Assembly: GCA_023053575.1 (NCBI GenBank)
Contig: JAKZAP010000018.1
Location: 682,001-746,000 of the forward strand
From: Branchinecta lynchi
Taxonomy: Eukaryota; Arthropoda; Branchiopoda; Anostraca; Branchinectidae
Direction: 5' to 3'
DNA: 64,000 bases
Part shown: positions 56,601 to 59,479 of the stretch, piece by piece
How the letters are laid out: the number at the start of each line of letters is the position of its first letter
Numbering within the stretch: position 1 is the first letter of the stretch
The notes under the pieces: model-generated
Databases searched by the model: none
What the model was told of the DNA's origin: nothing
What the model saw: the letters and a program-made list of their open reading frames with translations, nothing else
Translations under genes and position numbers: made by a program

Positions 56601-57054
56601 ATCCTTTTGTAGTCACATCTGAAATATTTGCTCTTAATTTCCGTCTGTTCCTTCGTTCAAATTTTGAATCTTTTGCAAAGCGGTGCGTAATTTGACCAAC
56701 TAGTAGCTGGCGTTCAAACTAAACAGCATACCCTAATGAAACAAGGAGCATATTTGACGTTTTTCGGGACGAACCATTTGTTCGAATCAATTCCTGGTCC
56801 AGTTTAATTAATTTTTTTTTTCGTATTTTTAGGGCTCTCCTGGACTTCCTGGTTTACCTGGTTCTTCTGGTCCAAGAGGTCTACCTGGTGTTCCCGGTGA
56901 AAAAGGTCTGAAAGGCGAGCCAGCTATAGTCAGACCAGGGATGAAGGGTCAAAAAGGTGAAGCTGGTTTTGATGGAGTTCGGGGTCCCGCAGGTCCAAAC
57001 GGTGAACCGGGTGACGTGGGACCTAAGGGAGACAAGGGAGATCTTGGTAGAGAC
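8613..57054 (+). CDS. COL4A2-like: Type IV collagen alpha chain, COL4A2-like (first six coding exons; gene continues beyond window)
   Basis: Six exons (8613-8665, 14965-15016, 27450-27554, 49558-49692, 55339-55446, 56833-57054) join into 225 uninterrupted codons. Residues 1-35 are a signal peptide, 36-70 a non-collagenous 7S segment, and 71-225 Gly-X-Y repeats with one interruption. Features that match alpha2-type chains as I remember them: CY.EKG.RG at the start of the helix, the DGCNGT motif within the helix, and a GEP-(A/Y)-type interruption soon after it. The product would be secreted, trimerise with the alpha1-like chain and assemble into basement membrane. The introns are 6.3, 12.4, 22.0, 5.6 and 1.4 kb, filled with mobile elements. 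All borders obey GT/AG. No later collagen exon is recognisable between 57055 and 64000, so the next intron is at least 6.9 kb. Confidence 0.9.
8775..9128 (+). mobile_element. Family A MITE, copy 2
   Basis: TAAAGGACACCTGAATGAAG at the left and CAGGTGTCCTTTAA at the right are inverted ends. The interior matches the other copies (AAACCCAATCCAAATACGAA) but lacks the block around 150-200 of copy 1. It lies only 110 bp after exon 1 of the plus collagen gene. Confidence 0.85.
9330..9630. mobile_element. MITE with CCGTGGTATCTGATACCACGG-type ends, copy 1
   Basis: Both ends carry palindromic GGTATCTGATACCA repeats in several partial copies; the middle has GATGAAAGTGAG. A second copy lies at 48735-49085. 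Short frames inside are incidental. Confidence 0.7.
9730..10112. mobile_element. Fold-back element (CACTGTCAGAAGTTTCATAAC ends), copy 1
   Basis: The left 130 bp returns inverted at the right: CACTGTCAGAAGTTTCATAA at 9732 and TTATGAAACTTCTGACAG near 10095, plus CTAGATCTCCAACAAC against its complement at about 9990. Related copies occur at 34128-34334 and 40795-41147. Confidence 0.78.
10113..10720. other. Intron sequence without recognisable feature
   Basis: Contains T-rich runs near 10188 and 10569 only. Confidence 0.5.
10721..11049 (+). mobile_element. Family A MITE, copy 3
   Basis: TTAAAGGACACCTGAATTAA to CAGGTGTCCTTTAA. It abuts a family B element, whose TTAAAGGACC tip overlaps its right end. 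The two families share the TTAAAGGAC tip. Confidence 0.85.
11048..11419 (+). mobile_element. Family B element, copy 3 (diverged)
   Basis: The order of blocks matches 445-808 (GTACCTATAATGC, TTTCTGTAATCG, CTTTTTTGC, TAAATAGTGCGAG) but it is the most diverged copy. It ends GCGGTTCTTTAA. Confidence 0.65.
11420..12149. other. Intron sequence without recognisable feature
   Basis: A signal-peptide-like frame at 11815 was considered and rejected as a collagen exon (see rejected items). Confidence 0.45.
12150..13402 (+). mobile_element. 5'-truncated LINE with open reverse-transcriptase frame
   Basis: The frame 12155-13309 (384 codons, no stop) holds the non-LTR reverse-transcriptase motifs in order: [31 protein letters not shown], the catalytic [19 protein letters not shown] and FRCLGI. 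The endonuclease domain is missing, so it is a typical 5'-truncated insertion. A short 3' UTR with CTCCGCTTT...GCGGGTCAAAAATAAATTATTATTATA follows. The same family occurs at 54240-54915, 34796-35400 and 57310-57650. The clade is CR1/Jockey-like by motif style; not proved. The first Met is arbitrary. Confidence 0.9.
13403..13535. mobile_element. Small inverted-repeat element (TAGATGGCGCTATATAC)
   Basis: TAGATGGCGCTATATAC at the left is mirrored imperfectly by ATATGTAAAGTGCCATCTA at the right. It is very short and non-coding. Confidence 0.4.
13632..13815 (+). repeat. tRNA-derived SINE-like sequence with Thr(TGT)-type anticodon loop
   Basis: The first 75 bases read like a tRNA: A-box TGGCTCAATTGG, anticodon loop CTTGTAA (TGT), B-box-like GCGTTCAAGTCC, and acceptor halves GCCCCTC/GAGGAGC. 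The acceptor has a C-A mismatch and the T stem does not pair, so a functional tRNA is unlikely. The following 110 bp may be the SINE body. No second copy lies in the window. Confidence 0.55.
13963..14213 (+). mobile_element. Family B element, copy 4 (3'-truncated)
   Basis: Begins TTAAAGGACGTGTCTTACC and follows 445-808 but has lost an internal block and stops after CAAAACCCCGGGTTATA. Confidence 0.7.
14315..14358 (-). ncRNA. Hammerhead-ribozyme-like motif, minus strand
   Basis: In order on the minus strand: CAGC, core box CTGACGA, stem II GG-a-CTCTT / loop / AAGGG-CC, core box GAAA, tiny stem III with UAUC, then GCTG, which pairs with CAGC as stem I. All conserved core bases of a type I hammerhead are present. 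Stem III is minimal, as in Penelope-associated hammerheads, so activity may need a dimer. Inferred from sequence only. Confidence 0.5.
14461..14504 (+). ncRNA. Hammerhead-ribozyme-like motif, plus strand
   Basis: Same arrangement as 14315-14358 in the other arm: CAGC, CTGACGA, stem II GGACCCTT/AAGGGAC (one mismatch near the core), GAAA, TATC, GCTG. Probably a weaker stem II than the minus copy. Confidence 0.42.
14591..14964. other. Intron sequence; degenerate third hammerhead-like fragment at about 14650-14690
   Basis: The reverse complement of 14650-14690 reads ACAGC CTGAAGA ... AAGAGTC GAAAC, but the closing stem I half is missing. Nothing else was recognised before exon 2. Confidence 0.4.
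14965..15016 (+). CDS. COL4A2-like: COL4A2-like exon 2: signal-peptide core and cleavage region
   Basis: The 52-bp exon follows tttttgtttctag and ends at a gtaagt donor. After the base that completes Trp it encodes [17 protein letters not shown]: a hydrophobic core and an Ala at the likely cleavage site. It ends in phase 0, matching exon 3. There is no upstream ATG in this frame before a stop at 14876, so it must be spliced from another exon. Confidence 0.8.
15286..17385 (-). mobile_element. Family C Helitron-like element, copy C1, split by a family A MITE
   Basis: The 3' end, read on the minus strand, is CAAGTGCCATATGAGCTTTA... CTTGT at 15286-15315. The body contains modules with CCGGAATTCCGG and ACTTGAAATGAAACTT at 16860-17340, and the 5' end near 17350-17385 retains CACTTC...GATCACTTTG. 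The family A MITE at 15615-16062 is inserted inside. Proline-rich frames such as 16961-17326 are antisense shadows of the repeat. Confidence 0.7.
15615..16062 (+). mobile_element. Family A MITE, copy 4 (fullest copy)
   Basis: TTACAGGACACCTGAATGAA to TTCAGGTGTCCTTTAA, about 448 bp, including the CCAGATAAGCCCAAACG block missing from copies 2 and 3. It interrupts Helitron-like C1. Confidence 0.88.
17386..18712. other. Intron sequence; imperfect palindrome at 17698-17935
   Basis: GGATATCCTATGGCTGACGCTGGGTA near 17704 is mirrored by TACCCAGCGTTGGGCATAGG near 17908, suggesting a decayed MITE. Nothing else recognised. Confidence 0.4.
18713..18882. mobile_element. G/C-run element with GCCCGTATCCAGG ends, copy 1
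   Basis: GCCCGTATCCAGG at the left and CTGGATACGGCCTT at the right are inverted. The left arm has a run of about 10 G, the right arm a C run, and between lie ACAAAAAAGTAC and AGCCTATAAAAA. Copies lie at about 20812, 21053 and 39669. Confidence 0.72.
18900..19935 (-). repeat. Family J tandem array of about 143-bp modules
   Basis: GCCACTAGGCAATCTGGCCC recurs at 19183 and 19326 (143 bp apart) with TAATAAGTTTCAA and GGTTCAGGAG in each module; GCCACTAGGCT returns at 19811. The reverse complement matches modules at 59490-59950 and 61088-61330. An element with G runs (19436-19756) splits the array. Confidence 0.7.
19436..19756. mobile_element. G/C-run element with CCAG(A/G)GGCGT ends inserted in family J
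   Basis: CCAGAGGCGTTACTAGCG at the left is mirrored by CGTGACGCCCCTGG at the right. An 18-base G run and several TTACCGACT / AAAAACGACT repeats fill it. The surrounding array resumes with the same TTTCAAC after it, marking the insertion. A partial second copy ends at about 19876. Confidence 0.65.
19936..20785. other. Intron sequence without recognisable feature
   Basis: No repeat of the window and no convincing reading frame. Confidence 0.45.
20786..21263 (+). repeat. Tandem duplication (2 x about 239 bp), each unit holding a G/C-run element
   Basis: CGTAGCTC(A/G)TGGGATGCC starts at about 20791 and 21029; TATCGGTAGGCCTCGTAATG closes each unit. Each unit carries an element of the 18713 type with CTGGATA(A/C)GGCC at the right. 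Short Gly-rich frames are G-run shadows. Confidence 0.75.
21557..21841. mobile_element. Harbinger-type MITE (TAA target duplication)
   Basis: CCCTAGGTTCACACAGA and its inverse TCTGTGTGAACCTAGGG stand at the ends (one base differs inside), flanked by TAA at 21554-21556 and 21842-21844. Three-base TAA/TTA duplications are typical of PIF/Harbinger. The interior repeats CGCGATTTT / CGCCGAT motifs. Confidence 0.75.
21845..24887. other. Long intron stretch, largely unrecognised
   Basis: Part of intron 2 of the COL4A2-like gene. A T-rich frame at 23703-24131 (142 codons) and others near 22861-23182 and 23449-23700 have no domain I recognise. A run of about 30 T lies near 24703-24730. A short CCGGAATCCGG resembles family E at 23193. 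Confidence 0.4.
24888..26903 (+). mobile_element. Family C Helitron-like element, copy C2
   Basis: The 5' end CCGGCCAAGTGCCATATATCG is followed by GGTCGGTCAGTCC microsatellite, then higher-order units of about 445 bp starting at 24961, 25410 and 25848, each of three modules with GATGAAACTTGG-like cores and G runs (up to 18 G at 25227). The 3' end is CAAGTGCCATATGAGCTTCC then AGCTCTTGT. A separate repeat segment, 26262-26505, is embedded. Confidence 0.8.
26262..26505 (-). repeat. Dispersed segment shared with 39411-39668
   Basis: The reverse complement matches 39411-39668 over about 245 bp (ACCAATTTTCAAATAGT, AAAGATTTATGA, TTCAGGCACTAAGCA, CCGTAGATATTCTGAACC). Here it is open for 76 codons on the minus strand. 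No known domain was recognised; it may be a piece of a larger mobile element or a processed sequence. Confidence 0.55.
26904..27449. other. Intron 2 end; degenerate hammerhead-like fragment near 26930
   Basis: CCTGACGATGCC...TCAAGAAGGGCAAAACATCGC near 26930-26966 echoes the hammerhead-like motif but the GAAA box is altered. A G run lies near 27145. Otherwise nothing before exon 3. Confidence 0.4.
27450..27554 (+). CDS. COL4A2-like: COL4A2-like exon 3: 7S domain
   Basis: The 35-codon phase-0 exon lies between a cattttag acceptor and a gtaagc donor. It starts [12 protein letters not shown] and ends with [18 protein letters not shown]. The tail resembles the alpha2-type 7S end, CY.EKG.RG, just before the triple helix. 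Only two Cys are present, where human alpha1 and alpha2 have four in this segment. The first coding triplet of the next exon is Gly, so the helix starts exactly at the exon boundary. Confidence 0.85.
27555..28065. other. Start of the 22-kb intron 3, no feature recognised
   Basis: No repeat of the window was detected here. Confidence 0.45.
28066..32589 (+). mobile_element. Family C Helitron-like element, copy C3, split by Helitron D1
   Basis: The 5' end TATGGCACTTGAACTAGTGCCATA is a hairpin, followed by GGTCGGTCGGTC. The body breaks at GATCTTAATGAAA (28313) and resumes at TTGATATTTAG (31428), exactly as an unbroken module would read. The 3' end is GCCATATGAGCTTACAGCTCTTGT. The inner units start at about 28131, 31671 and 32094. 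Confidence 0.8.
28314..31427 (-). mobile_element. Helitron family D, copy D1 (3.1 kb), inserted in C3
   Basis: On the minus strand the 3' end is ACGTTGCCccGGCAACGT, a hairpin, followed ten bases later by CTAG then T, the canonical Helitron terminus. The other end carries CTCGC-ACACAA with an inverted copy of AAAGTGTTGC..GAGCAACACTTT near the first end. The interior consists of repeated blocks (for example GAAGATGATTATGAGCTAAC four times, TTGTCAACCCCTT three times). No Rep/helicase is encoded, so it is non-autonomous. Short frames here repeat the same block. Confidence 0.75.
32673..34094 (-). mobile_element. Helitron family D, copy D2 (1.4 kb)
   Basis: Ends as D1: CTAG plus hairpin ACGTTGCCtgGGCAACGT at 32673-32698, and CTCTCGCAACACAA at 34081-34094. 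It has fewer inner blocks than D1. It lies 83 bp after the 3' end of C3. Confidence 0.75.
34128..34334. mobile_element. Fold-back element (GTCAGGAGTTTGATAA ends), partial copy
   Basis: CTGAAGTTTGATAATCGATAACACC at the left is mirrored by CTTATCAAACTCCTGACAG at the right, as in 9730-10112 and 40795-41147, with a different interior. Confidence 0.55.
34513..34556 (-). ncRNA. Broken hammerhead-like motif
   Basis: Same layout as 14315-14358 but the GAAA core reads GTAA, which should abolish cleavage. Confidence 0.35.
34642..34685 (+). ncRNA. Hammerhead-ribozyme-like motif
   Basis: CAGC, CTGACGA, stem II TGACCCTT/AAGGGCC (first pair mismatched), GAAA, TATC, GCTG. All core bases are intact. Confidence 0.4.
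34796..35400 (-). mobile_element. 5'-truncated LINE (same family as 12150-13402)
   Basis: On the minus strand the 3' UTR CTCCGCCTTTCAAAATGGCGGGTCATAAAT ends in (TTAC)n at 34796-34820. Upstream, 35160-35399 encodes a decayed C-terminal stretch with [14 protein letters not shown], matching the [11 protein letters not shown] of the 54240 copy. Between lies an A-rich stretch. Confidence 0.65.
35401..35968. other. Intron sequence without recognisable feature
   Basis: No repeat of this window and no convincing frame. Confidence 0.45.
35969..36911 (+). mobile_element. Family E Helitron-like element, copy E2
   Basis: TTGGGATCCCAAAACGTAAG start, TCCG microsatellite, modules, and end GGGATCCCATCGACACCTTTGG then TCTTGT. 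It is one or two modules shorter than E3. Confidence 0.82.
37248..37272 (+). repeat. CA-rich microsatellite
   Basis: Imperfect ACACAC / CCACAT run. Confidence 0.7.
37333..38612 (+). mobile_element. Family E Helitron-like element, copy E3 (near full length)
   Basis: Cleanest view of the family: AGACATGCTGAA-type motifs at 37607, 37744, 37881, 38018 and 38152 give a module length of 137 bp. Each module ends CCGGAATCCGGCC..AACCGGAAA. The 5' part holds GTCCGTCCGTCCGTCCGTC then TTTTGATGAAACTTGGTG. It ends CGAAACCTTTGGTCTTGT. Apparent proteins from 37505-37953 are one module translated repeatedly. Confidence 0.87.
38613..38949. other. Intron sequence without recognisable feature
   Basis: Between Helitron-like E3 and a tandem repeat. 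Nothing recognised. Confidence 0.4.
38950..39365 (+). repeat. Two diverged tandem units of about 233 bp
   Basis: GACGACTGTCTATGTTCTCTC (38986) corresponds to GACAACTGCCTATATTACTCTC (39219), and CAGTATTGGGAGTATTGGC to CAGTATTGGGAGTAATGGC. The 130-codon frame spanning both shows the same repeat and has no recognised domain. Confidence 0.65.
39411..39668 (+). repeat. Dispersed segment shared with 26262-26505
   Basis: See 26262-26505. In this copy the frame is interrupted relative to the other copy, so whatever it encoded is decayed here. Confidence 0.55.
39669..39832. mobile_element. G/C-run element (GCCCGTATCCAGG), copy 4
   Basis: GCCCGTATCCAGGTATTTG then a run of about 12 G; the right arm CCCCCTAACCCCCCCTGAAG lacks the last few bases of the TIR. 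Confidence 0.65.
39833..40794. other. Intron sequence without recognisable feature
   Basis: Frames at 40044-40286 and 40295-40507 face each other; no domain was recognised and neither is called. Confidence 0.4.
40795..41147. mobile_element. Fold-back element, copy 3
   Basis: ACACTGTCAGGAGTTTGATAA and TTATGAAACTTCTGAGACTGT face each other; inner blocks GATGCGCGGTTTCAACAGA and AATGCTTGTTATGCATAA are also inverted around an AT-rich centre. Related to 9730-10112. Confidence 0.72.
41148..42420. other. Intron sequence without recognisable feature
   Basis: No repeat of the window; the 69-codon frame at 42025 has no recognised domain. Confidence 0.4.
42424..43110 (-). mobile_element. Decayed LINE, C-terminal reverse-transcriptase part and (TTGA)n tail
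   Basis: On the minus strand, pieces in two frames read LPGVIIDD...[17 protein letters not shown], then [16 protein letters not shown] and [13 protein letters not shown], the classic region after the RT fingers of CR1/Jockey-type LINEs. A frameshift near 42850 separates them. The 3' end is GTTTGGATTAAACTTGAT then TTGATTGATTGAA at 42424. It is a different family from 12150. Confidence 0.82.
43111..43473. other. Intron sequence without recognisable feature
   Basis: Nothing recognised. The 81-codon frame at 43142 lacks support. Confidence 0.4.
43474..43815 (+). mobile_element. Family E Helitron-like element, copy E4 (3'-truncated, diverged)
   Basis: TTGGGATTCCAAAACGAAAG start, GTCCGTCTGTCCGTCTG, TTTTGATGAAACTTGGTGTG, and one module ending CCGGAATCTGGCGAAAACCGG. 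The rest is missing. Confidence 0.75.
44030..44080 (+). repeat. Flank fragment of the hammerhead fold-back family
   Basis: TTTGAATAAATGTTTCAAAG followed by TCAGCTTGGGCTCAAAGAAT matches the outer flank at 14240-14275 (inverted) and 34725-34770. It suggests a longer parent element. Confidence 0.5.
44105..45405 (+). mobile_element. Decayed LINE reverse transcriptase, cut off by Helitron-like C4
   Basis: Frames in sequence read [16 protein letters not shown], a stop, LLNQISSFI...[20 protein letters not shown], later stops, then a 291-codon open stretch from 44605 with [10 protein letters not shown] (the YADD site decayed to FIDD), [24 protein letters not shown] and [12 protein letters not shown], and [16 protein letters not shown]. 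Motif order is that of a CR1/Jockey-like LINE. It is inactive. The sequence stops at 45405 where C4 begins, so the frame beyond is not LINE. Confidence 0.83.
45406..46624 (+). mobile_element. Family C Helitron-like element, copy C4
   Basis: Full 5' hairpin (ATGGCACTTGCC..GGCCAAGTGCCAT), GGTCGGTCGGTCGGTTAGTCC, two higher-order units from 45493 and 45903, a decayed third, and the end GCAAGTGCCATAAGAGCTTA then CAGCTCTTGT. It is inserted at the LINE remnant. Confidence 0.83.
46690..46930 (+). repeat. Family E fragment (internal modules only)
   Basis: GAGGAGGGGTTTCGAATTTACG, GGTAAGGAGGTCTACTCAATCCG and GGCAAGGAGACATGCTGAATCC mark one to two decayed 137-bp-type modules without ends. Confidence 0.6.
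46938..47400 (+). repeat. Tandem repeat, about 188-bp unit, 2.4 copies
   Basis: (G/A)AGTAGAAACACTATGTAG-type starts at 46938, 47126 and 47316. Each unit has TGTCCTTTAAGGCG, GACAGAACCAATGA and GGGGTAGTTATTATTA. The 223-codon minus-strand frame covering it is the repeat in translation. Confidence 0.78.
47401..48106. other. Intron sequence without recognisable feature
   Basis: A 149-codon plus frame (47406-47855) has no domain I recognise and overlaps the end of a tandem repeat; not called. Confidence 0.4.
48107..48260 (-). repeat. Family E 3' fragment with short CTTCGCCATTCAGT repeats
   Basis: On the minus strand it carries the E-type end CAAATGTTAGATTTTTGGGA followed by TCGCATTG. Next to it CTTCGCCTTTCAGT / CTTCGCCATTCAGT recurs four times at about 48190-48250. 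Confidence 0.55.
48261..48734. other. Intron sequence without recognisable feature
   Basis: Nothing recognised apart from GTGTCCTTTAAGAGTGTCCTTT at 48579, the tip motif of family A. Confidence 0.4.
48735..49085. mobile_element. MITE with CCGTGGTATCTGATACCACGG-type ends, copy 2
   Basis: TTTTTGCAGATACCGTGGTA at the left and TACCATGGTATCTGCAAAA at the right. The interior GATGAAAGTGAGCG and AAATCATCCGTAAAGAAA match 9330-9630. Confidence 0.72.
49242..49284 (+). ncRNA. Hammerhead-like motif with compensatory stem I change
   Basis: GAGC, CTGAAGA, GGACCCTT/loop/AAGGGTC, GAAA, TAT, GCTC. Here stem I is GAGC/GCTC instead of CAGC/GCTG, so the pairing is kept although both halves differ. One base (the cleavage-site C) seems missing, so it is probably inactive. 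Confidence 0.4.
49558..49692 (+). CDS. COL4A2-like: COL4A2-like exon 4: Gly-X-Y repeat
   Basis: This is 15 perfect Gly-X-Y triplets, from GPP GSP GPI through GPK GDK GET to GER, in 135 bp. It starts on a Gly codon after a long pyrimidine tract (ttcttttttcag) and ends at gtgagt, phase 0 on both sides. Many X/Y positions carry Lys and Glu (for example KGDKGE), as expected for triple-helix stability and cross-linking. Confidence 0.95.
49693..50618. other. Intron 4 start, no feature recognised
   Basis: The 142-codon minus frame at 50193-50621 has no recognised domain. Nothing else. Confidence 0.4.
50619..51774 (-). mobile_element. Family E Helitron-like element, copy E5
   Basis: Full length on the minus strand, from TTGGGATCCCAAAACG at 51774 to CCTTTCGTCTTGT at 50619, with the 3' copy of the palindrome mutated to GGAATCCC. 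It faces E6 across 276 bp. Confidence 0.83.
51920..51985 (+). repeat. Two tandem 33-bp units
   Basis: ACTGTGCTCTGCTTTCA(G/A) and (C/T)ACCAACACTTTTC occur twice in a row, in the spacer between E5 and E6. Confidence 0.75.
52051..53339 (+). mobile_element. Family E Helitron-like element, copy E6 (near full length)
   Basis: TTGGGATCCCAAAACG, extended TCCG/TCTG microsatellite, modules at 137-bp spacing, end CGAAACCTTTGGTCTTGT. Very similar to E3 along its whole length, including the order of module variants. Confidence 0.87.
53340..54239. other. Intron sequence without recognisable feature
   Basis: A 10-base G run at 53441. Frames at 53384 and 53760 have no known domain. Part might belong to the LINE that follows but I see no RT motif. 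Confidence 0.35.
54240..54915 (+). mobile_element. 5'-truncated LINE, family of 12150-13402
   Basis: [20 protein letters not shown], a frameshifted stretch with [11 protein letters not shown], then [17 protein letters not shown] and [16 protein letters not shown] match motif for motif the 12150 copy ([32 protein letters not shown]). The ORF ends DVSSSL-stop at 54749; the 3' UTR ends GGCGGGTTATAAATTAATTA and (CTTA)n at 54903-54919. Damaged by at least one frameshift near 54380. Confidence 0.87.
54920..55338. other. End of intron 4, no feature recognised
   Basis: A C run (about 12) at 55105; AATAAAG at 55072 resembles a poly(A) signal but no gene ends here that I can see. Confidence 0.4.
55339..55446 (+). 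CDS. COL4A2-like: COL4A2-like exon 5: Gly-X-Y repeat with the CNGT motif
   Basis: Twelve perfect Gly-X-Y triplets in 108 bp, from GKM GMP GFP to GLD GCN GTD. The GCNGT motif is a conserved Cys-bearing site near the N-terminal end of type IV collagen chains. The acceptor is catattttag and the donor gtaagt, phase 0 on both sides. Confidence 0.95.
55447..55785. other. Intron 5 start, no feature recognised
   Basis: Nothing shared with other repeats. Confidence 0.4.
55786..56113 (+). mobile_element. LINE 3' end with (TATCAG)n tail
   Basis: [20 protein letters not shown] then [12 protein letters not shown] at about 55844-55934 is the usual end of a CR1-like LINE ORF. The 3' UTR runs to AATAAAGTATCAGTATCAGTATCAG. 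This is a third LINE family in the window, to judge by its tail. Confidence 0.7.
56114..56832. other. Intron 5 remainder, no feature recognised
   Basis: CTCTATAGAGTAATG near 56231 and CATTACTCTCTAGAG near 56485 are inverted, suggesting a decayed 250-300-bp MITE. Confidence 0.4.
56833..57054 (+). CDS. COL4A2-like: COL4A2-like exon 6: Gly-X-Y repeat with one interruption
   Basis: The 222-bp exon encodes ten triplets (GSP GLP ... GLK GEP), a five-residue break AIVRP, then 13 triplets to GRD. Type IV helices normally contain such interruptions, which give flexibility; one at a similar place follows KGEP in vertebrate alpha2. The acceptor follows a T-rich tract (tattttttag-like) and the donor is gtaaga, phase 0 on both sides. 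Confidence 0.95.
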
Positions 57055-57309
57055 GTAAGAACCTTTTTTTTTATATTGTTTGCTTTTTTTTTCTTTTACT
57101 GTGTTGGACTTTCTGGGAACTCAACGCGGCGGGATGATTTAATTTATTTAAACTCATAGGCTAACCAGGCCATTATTATAAACCAACAACAGAATAAATA
57201 AGCAACAACACTAAACACCCAACCTGTGGGAAAAATTGCAAGAAAGTAAATTCATTCCACACAACATGTTTAGTCTCACAACTTCGGGGAGTTAATTAAA
57301 ATTGGACTT
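57055..57309. other. Start of intron 6
   Basis: T-rich after the donor; otherwise nothing recognised. Confidence 0.4.
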
Positions 57310-57650
57310 AGTTAATAATAATAATAATAATTTATTATAAACCACTGCACAAAAACAATGTGAAGATAGTGGAGTAAAGAAGAGAAAGAAACAAATAAAC
57401 AACTGAAGTATCTCTAACACAGCAAAATAAACACTAAAAATCAACAGAACAAACGGATGAGCCCGTGAAATGGAGTAAAAAGTTCATGTCTTTGTCCAGA
57501 TAAATTTGTATGAAGCTTCTGGAGTTTTGCCGTTATATCGGGAGCTTTGTATTTTCGGATTATTCTCCGATTTTGTACGATATAGGCAAATAAAGCAGGT
57601 ATTTACAGTATTTGTAGTAACACGTACGTAGTTTACGTATGTCCCCCTTT
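57310..57650 (-). mobile_element. Decayed LINE 3' end with (ATT)n tail
   Basis: On the minus strand YYKYCKYLLYLPISYKIGE, a stop, then SENTKLPI resembles [19 protein letters not shown] of 12150-13402. The 3' UTR ends GTGGTTTATAATAAATTATT and the (ATT)n run at 57316-57333. At least two in-frame stops. Confidence 0.65.
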
Positions 57651-58009
57651 TTCAATAGAGTTGAAGATAGCTCTCGTGCGTTTTTTAACCCAGCATTCAC
57701 TAAATATCATGTCGAAGACTGAAACTGTACAGGAACATTAGTAGTTTCTGTTTGCAGTCCCTTCCTCAATTGTAAAGATGTGTGAAAGACGGTCATATGC
57801 TTTTTCGACAGGAAAAGCATGCTATTTTTTTTTTACAAATTGTAAACCAAATTCAGAAGACGAGCAGGAAAGCCTGTGGCTTTTATTCAGTTATAATTCA
57901 GCTAAAAATATGTTAACTTTTTCAGTTGCAGTTTTTTTTAAACACAGACCAATTTACACACTAAGTAACTCCACTAACAGAGAATTGCCTTCATTGTGTT
58001 TATTCTTGT

Positions 58010-59301
58010 TATGGCACTTGCCTTCCGGCCAAGTGCCATATACCGATCACTTTTCCGTCGGTCTATCGGTCGGTCGGTCGATTAGTCAGGTGTTTGTGAG
58101 TTAGGGTACTTCCAGATATGCTAGGACGATGAAACTTGGCAGGCATATTAGGGACCCGACCAAACTAAGTTGAAAATAGTCACTTGCCCGATCCGACCAT
58201 CGTGGGGGGAGGGAGGGGAGCCGGAATCCGGAATTTAGTGGCATGCATAACTTTCGAACGGGTTATCGGATCTTAATGAAAGTTGATATTTGGAGAGAGG
58301 TCATGTCTCAGATTTTCCATTCAAGTCCGGACCGAATCCGATGAATGTGGGGGGGGGGGCAGGGGGACCGGAAATCATATGACAAGCTTAAAGTGGAGGG
58401 ATCGAGATGAAACTTGGTGAGAGGAACAAGCACAAGCCCTAGGTACATCATTGGCAGACGCGGACGGGATTTGTGCACTGTGGTGGGAGTTGGAGGGGGG
58501 GGGGAATTCCGGTGATACGGAGTTAAGTTACTTTTAGGTGGGCTGGGCCAGTGAAACTTGGCAAGCTTACCAGGGACCCGACCAAGCTAACTTGGAAATA
58601 GTCACTTCCCCGATCCGACCACCGTGGGGGGAGTGGAGGGAAGGGGAATCCGGAATCTAGAGGTACGTATAACTTTGGAACGGGTGATCAGATCTTAATG
58701 AAACTTGATATTTGGAAAGACCTCGTGTCCAAACCGGATCCGATTATTGTGGGGGGGGGGGGAGCCGTAAATCTTGTGACACGCTAAGAGTGAAGCGATT
58801 GGGATGAAACTTGGTGGGAAGAACAAGCACAAGCCCTAGATTCATCAGTGACAGAACTGGATCGGGTTCGAGCACTGTGGGGGGAGGAAGGGGGGGTCCG
58901 GAATTCCGGTGATCACCTGTTAAAGTACTTCCAGATGTGCTAGGACCATGAAACTTGAATATTAGAGACTTGACATGATTAGAATATTTTTGCTTTATGG
59001 GTTTTGCTTACAACTGAATTCAAAATGATACTTTTGATTAAAATATACATTTCATTCTCCCGATGAGCTCATCATCATTTTTGCTTCAAGAGTTTTGATT
59101 ACAGATGAATTTCTAGCGCCCCTAAAGTGCGCATCATCACAGCCAAATGTATTACCAAACGATTCGTTCTCGTGATTTACAAGGACCCATTATCTCAAGG
59201 GTTTTGCTTACAAATAATCACAACAAACCCACGAACTGAAGAATTCCTACTTTCATCCTCTGACCCAGCCTTGCAAGTGTCATATGAGCTTGCAGCTCTT
59301 G
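58010..59301 (+). mobile_element. Family C Helitron-like element, copy C5
   Basis: ATGGCACTTGCC..GGCCAAGTGCCAT hairpin, GGTCGGTCGGTCG, units from 58097, 58519 and 58916, and the 3' end GTCATATGAGCTTG then CAGCTCTTGT. Cores GATGAAACTTGG-like lie at about 58128, 58273, 58407, 58549, 58696 and 58803, showing the module spacing. Confidence 0.85.
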
Positions 59302-59479
59302 TTTTAACTAGAAAAAAAGATAGCCTGACTAAAAAAAAGAGAAACAAAAACATAGGATAGGCAGAGAAAATAAAAAGAACCATTGATGCTAGAGGTTTTC
59401 AGCGTTTTCTTAACAGCCAGCGTTTGTCGTGTGTTCCTTAGAACATCGTGTGTTCCTTAGAACAGCTTGCGGCTTTCGG

